DNA from: Ostreibacterium oceani
GTDB lineage: Bacteria > Pseudomonadota > Gammaproteobacteria > Cardiobacteriales > Ostreibacteriaceae
DNA length: 64,000 bases
Reading direction: 5' to 3'
Assembly: GCF_009362845.1 (NCBI RefSeq)
Contig: NZ_WHNW01000004.1
Location: forward strand, 87,113 to 151,112
The notes beneath the pieces are model-generated. The model saw only the letters and a program-made list of their open reading frames with translations. It did no database searches and was not told the DNA's origin. The position numbers and the translations under genes are program-made. This document shows, piece by piece, positions 37,601 through 43,699 of the stretch (position 1 is its first letter; every line of letters starts with the position of its first letter).

Positions 37601-37775
37601 AAGAAAGAGCAGCTTGCGCACTGCCCCCTGAAGCTACCAATTTGGCATTCCGTACCAATTCTTTGCTGCGCTCTAAAGTGAAGCGATTGGTTTTGAGGGA
37701 TTGCCCTTCAAAACAATCTACTACAGCCTGAACTGCATTGACCTGAAAATCTTGTTCTTTAAACTGTAGTTTCAT
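34644..37775 (-). CDS. res: Type III restriction endonuclease subunit Res
   Basis: ATP-dependent translocating restriction subunit, 1,043 residues. Walker A METGTGKT is at 112-119 and DEPQ at 238-241. SALKEGWDNPNVF and RRQEVGRGMRL form the C-terminal helicase motifs, as in Res/EcoP-type subunits. Near the C-terminus YSPDWAIVF...VAETKG supplies a PD-(D/E)xK nuclease triad (D974, E992, K994), so cleavage capacity looks intact. It needs Mod for target recognition. Its ATG overlaps the stop of the ORF6N gene (ATGA at 37772-37775), an unusual insertion of a third gene between mod and res. Confidence 0.93.
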   Translation of the reverse strand: MKLQFKEQDFQVNAVQAVVDCFEGQSLKTNRFTLERSKELVRNAKLVASGGSAQAALSLEEEIGYRNAAIQLMETQMLKNIQEVQKQNDLHESQQIERPKGVKLGYNLTIEMETGTGKTYTYIRSMYELHKKYGWSKFIVIVPSIAIREGVYKSFQVTQDHFQERYGHKINPFIYNSGRPQDIENFASDSRISVMIINTQAFNASGKDARRIYQELDQFGTRRPIDIIAQTNPILIIDEPQSVDGEKTLASMQDFNPLFTLRYSATHKVEYNKIYRLDALDAYNKRLVKKIQVKGINLKGSTGTNGYLYLESISLSTDKPPFAIIEHEKRTASGTISKKRVKVAEGYNLYEQSGNMPAYKNQTVTEINGYLNKIVVGGQDVYPGDILNDKDEHAFRRVQIRECILSHLQKEKQLFGQGIKVLSLFFIDTVEKYRVYDELGEQQLGEYAQIFEEEYNKVKNEFLDLFEQEYNDFLKDTDPIKVHKGYMPTNFGEYLKRDSADQVHNGYFSIDKKGKTVDPTTKKGSEESEDVSAYDLIMKDKERLLSFEEPTRFIFSHSALKEGWDNPNVFQICALKHAESGSLTRRRQEVGRGMRLCVDKRGVRQDFELVGDQVHELNKLTVIASESYEAFAKGLQKEIADTLKDRPQKAEVDYFVSKLITNEKGEELRLTEDDAKKLQFKLIVGEIIDEEYKITPKGKELIEQGKIALPEKLEPFKEAVCKLLQTIYTGAEFKPEDERQTVILNTNKNFAKKEFQALWDKINLKTIYEVQFDTEQLIQDSKVKIDAQLNIGDRVYEVKTGELKDGSAEQMKHGELIKESKRENFKLKNDLYSNTVYDVVGEIEVQTNLTRRTIVEILKKIKQEKFLLIRKNPEEFIGKCSKLINEVKASLIINNIVYHKTEERHDAKTVFTNDKFALRKSELLKKHIYDFLTSDSKIESDFATALENSTEVVVYAKLPKSFYVSTPVANYSPDWAIVFDKDKVRHIYFVAETKGSDSDLDLREIEQLKIHCATEHFKEISGAEVRFEKVSGYEKLMDIVQLS

Positions 37776-38653
37776 AACGCATTAATCTTATTGATTATTG
37801 ATACTGCATCTGCTTGCAATTGAGTGAATGCAAACCATTTTTTGCCAAGATCCTTAATAGACGCCCCGATATGATATACCTGTTTTCCATCAAATATCAT
37901 AAAGCGGTCATGAGCATCTTTGAAAACAACAGCTTTTACTTTAGGGTACTGTCCATTATGTTTTTCTATATCAAGTTGAAGTTGCTTGGATATGGTTTTT
38001 GTGTAAATAATTACTTCTACCTCCTGATTTCTCTTTGAAAGCAGTGTGAGAACCGTGTCATCAACATAATTGTCGATGATCTGGATTGACTTTTTAGCTG
38101 TTCTAATCAAATCAGAAACAAAAGCATAGGCATCATACGTTTGACCATTAAAAAAGACCCCCTGTTTTGGAGGCTGATTTTTCGATTCTAACGCTGTAAA
38201 CACTTTAGCGAATTTTTGATCGTGATCTGCCAATTTCAATTGAATACCATCCATTCTTTGTAATAACCCTGCATGAGAACTAATCACTTTTCTCATCTCG
38301 ACAAAAGCATCCATTATTTGAAGGCTTACTTGAATGGCTGTGGAACTTTTTAATACTGCTGAAAGCATGGCTACTCCTTGCTCTGTGAATGCGTATGGCA
38401 TAGACGAAGAATGCTTGAGGGTTTCTAACCGGTCACAATTTGTGACCAGTTCATCTCTCTCCTCTGTGGTAAGTTGAAATCGAAACTTTTCAGGGAATCT
38501 TTCTATGTTTCTTTTAACAGCTTGATTTAAAACTTTCGTTTCTACATCATACATTTCGGCAATGTCGCGATCAATCATTACTTGAGTATCTCTGATGGTA
38601 AAGATTCTATTCTCAATCTCAAGTAGACTGTATTTTTGTATTGCTTTGTTCAT
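37772..38653 (-). CDS. ORF6N-domain DNA-binding protein with C-terminal HKD-like domain
   Basis: About 293 residues. The N-terminal ORF6N domain (residues 10-120) is shown by FTIRDTQVMIDRDIAEMYDVETKVLNQAVKRN, then RFPEKFRFQLTTEE and AFTEQGVAMLSAVLKS. A short coiled linker leads to a PLD-like C-terminal domain (about 165-294) with SIQIIDNYVD and HDRFMIFD...YHIGASIKDLGKKWFAF. The HxKxxxxD motif is present with Arg in place of Lys (H-x-R-xxxx-D, near residue 249). The ATG at 38653 has AAAGG about 10 nt upstream, and a TTG one codon earlier is possible. It is coupled to res by ATGA. Possible roles are island regulator or nuclease-like effector; neither is shown. Confidence 0.8.
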   Translation of the reverse strand: MNKAIQKYSLLEIENRIFTIRDTQVMIDRDIAEMYDVETKVLNQAVKRNIERFPEKFRFQLTTEERDELVTNCDRLETLKHSSSMPYAFTEQGVAMLSAVLKSSTAIQVSLQIMDAFVEMRKVISSHAGLLQRMDGIQLKLADHDQKFAKVFTALESKNQPPKQGVFFNGQTYDAYAFVSDLIRTAKKSIQIIDNYVDDTVLTLLSKRNQEVEVIIYTKTISKQLQLDIEKHNGQYPKVKAVVFKDAHDRFMIFDGKQVYHIGASIKDLGKKWFAFTQLQADAVSIINKINAL

Positions 38654-38671
38654 CAAATAGTAACCTTTGTT

Positions 38672-38694
38672 AGCGGTCGCAAATTGCGACCGCT
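38672..38694. promoter_or_regulatory. Perfect 23-bp palindrome between mod and the ORF6N gene
   Basis: Arms AGCGGTCGCAA (38672-38682) and TTGCGACCGCT (38684-38694) are exact reverse complements around a single A. The palindrome begins one base past the mod stop codon and ends about 20 bp before the ORF6N start. It is GC-rich in an AT-rich island. There is no T-run after it in the direction of transcription, which argues against a simple terminator; an operator, an attenuating or processing hairpin, or a specific recognition site are all open. Confidence 0.75.
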
Positions 38695-40563
38695 TTAAAT
38701 CACTTTCATTTCAGTTTCTGGACTTAGCTGCTTGAGTAGCTGCTTTACATTGGTTTTGGCAGTATCATTTTTAAAGCCACTATCTTTGAACACTATGCGC
38801 AAGGGTTCATCTTTGGTAATGGCTTTGGCAAAGTCTTCATCAATACCGCTATCAAAGCAAGCATATAGTGAGTTCTCTGCTACTTTAAAGACCTTCTTGC
38901 CTGATACATCTACCTGCTCAATCTTGAGCGATAGGGGTAAGCCCCAATCCAACATCACTTGTGCCAATAAATCATCTGCAGAGCGGTCTGATTTTACATT
39001 GTCTGCAAAGAGGTCTAAGTTGCCTTGGTCATAGTCTTGCGGCTTGTAATAGACATCTTGCATGTTGCTTTCATCCAAGCGATAGACACGGAATCCATAA
39101 TCTATATCAGCCTTGGTTTCTTCTTTGATTTTTTTGGCTGCTCTACGGATTCGTTCTTTTGCTATTTCACAAATATTTCGATAGCCGTCTTTATAGGCTT
39201 GTGTTTTTTCTTCAAGCAGTTCTGGAAGTTGAACTTGAATACACTTTCTGTTCCCTGAATCTTCGGCATTCTTTGATATTACAGCATGAGCAGTAGAACC
39301 TGAACCTGAGAAAAAGTCTAAAACAACGTCACCTTTTTCAGCATCGGTGGTTAATGTAATTATTCGCTTTATTAAGTCTACTGGTTTTGTGTATGTGAAG
39401 TAGTTGTGGTCAAATAATTGAAGAAAGTCAAGTGTAGCTGATTGAGTGCTTCCCACTTCTGTATAATCCAAAACTGACCTTTGTACAACCTTTTTTGCTT
39501 CTGTGAGATATTGCTTCTTACGTGGTGATTTACTTTTTCCATCTGCACCCCAATAGAGTCTTCCTTCTTTTACATGTTGGGCATGGGTCTCTTTAGAATA
39601 AGCCCAAACAGCAGTTTCACGAGGCCATACTTCTTCACCTGTAGTTGGGTTTATTAATGGATAATATAGGTTTGGTCGTTCATCTTTGTTCTTGTTACAT
39701 GTATATGCTGCAGAGTTCCACGGTCCATTAGGGTCATTATCAGGGTTCTTATAGTAAGAGTTTTGTTTTTCTGATCGCTCTAATCTGTTTGGATACCAAG
39801 TTTCTTTGTCTTTGGCAAAAACTACAAGGTATTCATGATCTGAACTGAACCACTGAGAGTCATTTGCTGGTGATACTCGTTTCTTCCATACAAGCTTCGA
39901 AACAAAGTTAATTTCACCAAAAATGTCTTTACAGATTTTCTCTAAACTATCTACTTCATTATCATCAATAGAAATAAATATAGCTCCATCCTTGTCGAGT
40001 AAATTTCTCGCCAATTTTAACCTTGGATACATCATGCTTAACCAATCGGAATGATAGCGTCCTGCTGTTTCAGGGTTGGCTACCAAACGTTGGTTGTACT
40101 CGTCTTTTTGTCCGCTTTCAATCAGTTCTTCTTGGGCATCTTTGCTAAAGTTGTCTTGGTACACAAAATCTTTGCCTGTGTTGTAAGGCGGGTCTATGTA
40201 GATCATCTTAATCTTACCCAAGTAGCTTTCTTGTAATAGCTTGAGTACTTCTAAGTTGTCGCCTTCTATGTAGAGGTTTTCGGTGTTGTCAAAGTTTACA
40301 GAGTCTTCTCGTACAGGGCGTAGAGTTTTAGTAGTGGGCAAGTTGGCGGTTACTATGGCTTCTCGTTTCCCTGGCCACTCCAAACGGTAGCGTTCTTTAT
40401 TGCCTTGTACCACGGCATGGCTCAGCTCTTGTTTGAGCAGGTCAAAGTCTATGGCTTTGCCTTCTGCACTTTCCGTAACGCAGTTGGGGAATAGGTCTGC
40501 TAACTTTTCAAAGTTTTTGTTTACCAGGTCGGGTGATTTGAGGTCTAATTTATCTGTATCCAT
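38695..40563 (-). CDS. mod: Type III DNA methyltransferase subunit Mod
   Basis: Site-specific adenine methyltransferase and recognition subunit, 622 residues. DPPYNTG with catalytic DPPY lies at 124-127 (motif IV), and the S-adenosylmethionine site LDFFSGSGST lies later (FSGSG at 418-422), i.e. the beta-class order typical of type III Mod. The variable region between (about 220-400) should hold the target-recognition domain. The C-terminal IDYGFRVYRLDESNMQDVYY block is characteristic of Mod. The ATG follows the XRE-remnant stop directly (TAAATG). The gene looks complete; no phase-variable repeat tract was seen. Confidence 0.94.
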   Translation of the reverse strand: MDTDKLDLKSPDLVNKNFEKLADLFPNCVTESAEGKAIDFDLLKQELSHAVVQGNKERYRLEWPGKREAIVTANLPTTKTLRPVREDSVNFDNTENLYIEGDNLEVLKLLQESYLGKIKMIYIDPPYNTGKDFVYQDNFSKDAQEELIESGQKDEYNQRLVANPETAGRYHSDWLSMMYPRLKLARNLLDKDGAIFISIDDNEVDSLEKICKDIFGEINFVSKLVWKKRVSPANDSQWFSSDHEYLVVFAKDKETWYPNRLERSEKQNSYYKNPDNDPNGPWNSAAYTCNKNKDERPNLYYPLINPTTGEEVWPRETAVWAYSKETHAQHVKEGRLYWGADGKSKSPRKKQYLTEAKKVVQRSVLDYTEVGSTQSATLDFLQLFDHNYFTYTKPVDLIKRIITLTTDAEKGDVVLDFFSGSGSTAHAVISKNAEDSGNRKCIQVQLPELLEEKTQAYKDGYRNICEIAKERIRRAAKKIKEETKADIDYGFRVYRLDESNMQDVYYKPQDYDQGNLDLFADNVKSDRSADDLLAQVMLDWGLPLSLKIEQVDVSGKKVFKVAENSLYACFDSGIDEDFAKAITKDEPLRIVFKDSGFKNDTAKTNVKQLLKQLSPETEMKVI

Positions 40564-40746
40564 TTACTTTTTTTCTTTAGTTGAGACGATTAAGTCTTTC
40601 ATATCTACGTCTAATATTTTGGCAATGTCGGCAAAAACCAAATATGCTATTTGCGCGTTGGCTTTTGCATGCCGCACAACAGGGTTATAGGTCATACTAA
40701 ACATTCGTTTATTCGTCATAGTATACGAGATACAACCACAAAGCAA
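40564..40746 (-). pseudogene. XRE-type helix-turn-helix regulator remnant
   Basis: A short frame whose C-terminal half reads LVFADIAKILDVDMKDLIVS, matching the end of an HTH_3/XRE domain (…iAkaLdvdvkdLl). The recognition helix part (the QxxLA...S...iSxiExG block) is missing, so the gene has probably suffered an internal deletion. It is flush with mod (TAAATG), and XRE regulators commonly head type III operons, so this was probably the operon's control gene. Upstream on the minus strand a TATACT hexamer (40720-40725) and TTGCTT (40741-40746) sit 15 bp apart as a weak promoter candidate. Confidence 0.5.
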
Positions 40747-40906
40747 TCGTTGTGCTCAAATGCCTAGCGCCAGCGAGCATAACCATGATGCTGGTTGGAC
40801 GCTACAATCCGCTAAATCAAAACCACCTACAAAAACTGCCCACGAAAGCTGCCTACAAATAAAATCTGTCTTAGAAAGGGCAGTTACACAGTTGAATGAC
40901 CGTTTA
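40747..40906. other. Junction between island and pckA
   Basis: 160 bp without a gene. No direct repeat shared with the thiN-side border (30150-30180), no tRNA and no transposase fragment could be seen. Composition changes from AT-rich island to host-like within this interval. Confidence 0.5.
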
Positions 40907-42481
40907 TTATCCCTTGGGGGCGGCGGATTTGATGGCATCGGTTGCCTGTGCGGCATATTGCGTGAAGTTTTCATTAAACATTGCTGCCAGCGATTTGGCC
41001 TGTTTCTCATAGGCAGATTGGTCTGCCCACGCATTTTTAGGGATTAGGATATTATCAGGTACGCCAGTGCATTTGGTGATAATTTCAAAGCCAAAAACCG
41101 AATCCGTTTGGCTGGGCGCATTGGCTAGTTCGCCTGCGTTAATCGCATCAATAATGGCGCGTGAATAAGCCAGCTTGATACGTGAACCAACGCCATAAGC
41201 ACCGCCTGACCAACCCGTGTTGACTAGCCAGACATTGACTTTGTGCTGTTGCATTTTTTGCGCTAACAATTCGGCGTATTTGGTCGGATGCCAGACCATA
41301 AATGGTGCGCCAAAGCAAGCGGAGAAAGTGGCTTCGGGTTCGGTAACGCCCATTTCAGTGCCTGCCACTTTGGCGGTGTAGCCTGAAATAAAGTGGAACA
41401 TGGCTTGCTCAGGACTGAGTTTGGCGACGGGCGGCAATACACCAAAGGCATCACAAGTCAAAAAGACAATATCGCTAGGATGCCCCGCTAGGCAAGGAAT
41501 ACGGGCGTTAGAAATGGCCTCGACAGGGTAGCAGCCGCGCGTATTTTGTGTGATACTAACATCGCTATAATCGACTTGGTGTTGGTCGTTGAATTTGACA
41601 TTTTCTAGTACCGAGCCAAAGCCCAACGCGCCGTAAATCTCAGGCTCTTTTTCCGCGCTAAGATCGATGACTTTGGCGTAGCATCCGCCTTCGATGTTAA
41701 AGATACCCGTATCGGTCCAAACATGCTCGTCGTCGCCGATTAGCTCACGATTAGGGTCTGCTGATAAAGTGGTTTTGCCTGTGCCTGATAGCCCAAATAA
41801 AACGGCTGAGCGTTCGCTATTGATTTCGGCAGTGGCTGAACAGTGCATGGGTAGCTGTTGCTGTAATGGCATCAGGTAATTCAAAATAGTGAATACGCCT
41901 TTTTTCATTTCACCTGCGTATTCGGTGCCAAATATCACCATTTCACGGTGCTCGAAAGAAAGCGAGACGGACGTATTGGAGGTAACCCCTTCAATGCCTT
42001 GGTCGGCATCCACGTGCCCTGCGTTATAGACGACGTAATCGGGCTCGCCAAAGTTAGCTAATTCGGCTTCATTAGGGCGAATCAGCATATTGTGCATAAA
42101 TAACGCGTGGTAAGGGCGCGAGGTGATGATGCGTATTTTTAAGCGGTATTGTGTATCCCAGCCAGCGAACCCATCGACGACATAGAGTCTTTGCGTCTCA
42201 TTCAGCGAGGTGATTGCTTGGTCGCGTAATTGAATGTGTGAGGCCTCAGGCAATGGTCGGTTAATGTCACCCCACCAAATGTTTTGCGCTGAATCGGGGT
42301 GTTTGACGACACGTTTATCTTTGGGTGAGCGCCCTGTTTTTTCCCCAGATAGTGCAACCAAAGCCCCTGAGGCGGCAATCGCACTGCCAGCTTCGTATTT
42401 GATGGCCTCTTGGTAAAGTACCGCTGGCGCTGCGTTACGTAAAATGATGGGTTGGGAAATTCCGTTAATAGTTACGCTCAT
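40907..42481 (-). CDS. pckA: Phosphoenolpyruvate carboxykinase (ATP)
   Basis: Converts oxaloacetate and ATP to PEP for gluconeogenesis. It has the kinase-1a motif GLSGTGKTTLSADPNRELIGDDEH (P-loop and the Asp-Asp metal site) and FHFISGYTAKVAGTEMGVTEPEATFSACFG (the substrate/Mn segment), ending in a Gly/Val-rich NTGWSGGAYGVGSRI. 524 residues is close to the E. coli length. A GAGAGA element precedes the ATG by about 6 nt. It could use carbon entering from amino-acid or sarcosine catabolism, but that is an inference. Confidence 0.97.
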   Translation of the reverse strand: MSVTINGISQPIILRNAAPAVLYQEAIKYEAGSAIAASGALVALSGEKTGRSPKDKRVVKHPDSAQNIWWGDINRPLPEASHIQLRDQAITSLNETQRLYVVDGFAGWDTQYRLKIRIITSRPYHALFMHNMLIRPNEAELANFGEPDYVVYNAGHVDADQGIEGVTSNTSVSLSFEHREMVIFGTEYAGEMKKGVFTILNYLMPLQQQLPMHCSATAEINSERSAVLFGLSGTGKTTLSADPNRELIGDDEHVWTDTGIFNIEGGCYAKVIDLSAEKEPEIYGALGFGSVLENVKFNDQHQVDYSDVSITQNTRGCYPVEAISNARIPCLAGHPSDIVFLTCDAFGVLPPVAKLSPEQAMFHFISGYTAKVAGTEMGVTEPEATFSACFGAPFMVWHPTKYAELLAQKMQQHKVNVWLVNTGWSGGAYGVGSRIKLAYSRAIIDAINAGELANAPSQTDSVFGFEIITKCTGVPDNILIPKNAWADQSAYEKQAKSLAAMFNENFTQYAAQATDAIKSAAPKG

Positions 42482-42654
42482 ATTGTCTCTCGATGCAGGT
42501 TAATTAGGGTTGTCTAACCAGGGTTATCTAATCAGCGTTGTCACAACATAGGGTGACAATCGTTTCAAGGCGCATACCATAACACAAAAGCGACATTTTT
42601 TCCTTAAAAAAATCAACTTTTATGAAGGAAATATGGCAGTCTTGTACCTTGTGT

Positions 42655-43698
42655 CTAGGGTGGTGATTTTGGGGTATCAATCTCGGCGTTAATCTCGGCA
42701 TCAATCTTGGCGTTAATCGCAGATTTAATGGTCAAAAAATCAACTTTTAAGGGGTCAGGGATGATAATGTCGGCGGGGATTTTGCGTAGCCAAGTGAGCT
42801 GTCGTTTGGCGAGTTGTCGGGTAGCAAAGATGCCACGTTCGCGCATTTCTTCCCAGGCGGTGTTCGTTTTGTTGTGTTGTCGAGTACGTTGAATATGGTC
42901 GTATTCACCGGCAAGGTATTGCCAAACCTGACGATAGCCCGCGCATCGCATTGACGGGTGTTCCGCGCTGAGCGTGTATTGCCGTTGCAGTGCGCGCACT
43001 TCATCGACTAAACCGAGGGCAAGCATGGCATCAAATCGCTGTTCGATACGCTGATGTAGCCACTGTCGATTGTCGGGGAAGAAAGCGATATGAAAAAAAT
43101 GAAAGCTAGCGGGGGCTTGTTGCTCGGCAAATAACTCGCTTGGCGCACGGCCTGTCAACCGTGCAATCTCGACAAAACGAATGAGTCGCTGGGTGTCGTT
43201 ACCCTGAATGCTGGCGGCAAGCGCGGCATCGATTTGGCTGAGTTCGTCGCGTAGCGCCTGATGGCCATGCTGTGCCAACGTATGGTGTAGTTGTTTGCGG
43301 AGCGATGAATCCGCTGCAGGCAGTGTGGCCAGTCCATCAATCAGCGCTTTGTAATATAACATAGTACCACCAACAAGCAGTGGGATATTGCCGCGCTGAG
43401 TGATTTGCGCAACGAGGTCGTTGACATCCGTCACAAACTGGGCGACCGAATAATGTGCCTCGGGTGAGATAATGTCCATTAAATGATGCGGGTAACGGGC
43501 CCTTAGTTCGGGCGAGATTTTGGCCGTACCAATGTCCATGGATTGATAAATTTGGGCGGAGTCCATATTGATTAGTTCAATCGGGAAACATTCGCTTAGC
43601 TGGATGGCCAAATCGGTTTTTCCTGCGGCAGTTGGCCCTGTGACGGCGAGAACTAGCGGTTTGACTAGCGGTTTGGCTTTGCTAACGGGGACAGGCAT
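42655..43698 (-). CDS. miaA: tRNA dimethylallyltransferase MiaA
   Basis: Adds dimethylallyl to N6 of A37 in tRNAs reading UNN codons. The P-loop GPTAAGKTDLAIQL is followed by INMDSAQIYQSMDIGTAK, YPHHLMDIISP, VGGTMLYYKALIDGL and the later RCAGYRQVWQYL and ATRQLAKRQLTWLR. The start at 43698 lies 1 bp beyond the mutL stop; an in-frame ATG inside mutL (43737) is less likely. The C-terminus carries an INAKIDAEINAEID repeat tail from 12-bp units (about 42685-42720). The mutL-miaA order is conserved in gammaproteobacteria; hfq is not downstream here. Confidence 0.95.
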   Translation of the reverse strand: MPVPVSKAKPLVKPLVLAVTGPTAAGKTDLAIQLSECFPIELINMDSAQIYQSMDIGTAKISPELRARYPHHLMDIISPEAHYSVAQFVTDVNDLVAQITQRGNIPLLVGGTMLYYKALIDGLATLPAADSSLRKQLHHTLAQHGHQALRDELSQIDAALAASIQGNDTQRLIRFVEIARLTGRAPSELFAEQQAPASFHFFHIAFFPDNRQWLHQRIEQRFDAMLALGLVDEVRALQRQYTLSAEHPSMRCAGYRQVWQYLAGEYDHIQRTRQHNKTNTAWEEMRERGIFATRQLAKRQLTWLRKIPADIIIPDPLKVDFLTIKSAINAKIDAEINAEIDTPKSPP

Positions 43699-43699
43699 T

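Larger units (their letters stand above)
30156..40746 (-). mobile_element. Horizontally acquired composite defence island (type III R-M plus helicase module)
   Basis: A 10.6-kb block in which every recognisable gene is on the minus strand. Transcription order: XRE remnant, mod, ORF6N-HKD, res, PLD-SNF2 helicase, DUF4391, small broken ORF, truncated rhuM. Junctions are tight (TAAATG, ATGA, 7-bp gap, TAAATG, TAATG). The DNA is visibly AT-richer than the flanks, with Lys/Asn/Ile-rich proteins, and I noticed none of the short tandem duplications that pepper the host genes. No integrase, transposase or flanking direct repeat was seen, so the entry mechanism is unknown. Both terminal genes are damaged, which suggests the edges have eroded. 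Exact borders are uncertain to within some tens of bases. Confidence 0.75.

Noticed and set aside
38672-38694. The palindrome as an intrinsic terminator of mod
   Set aside because: In the direction of transcription the following bases are AACAAAGG, not a T-run, and the downstream genes are otherwise tightly coupled.
30150-40770. Integrative element with direct-repeat att sites
   Set aside because: I compared the sequence at both borders by eye and found no shared repeat of useful length and no recombinase.
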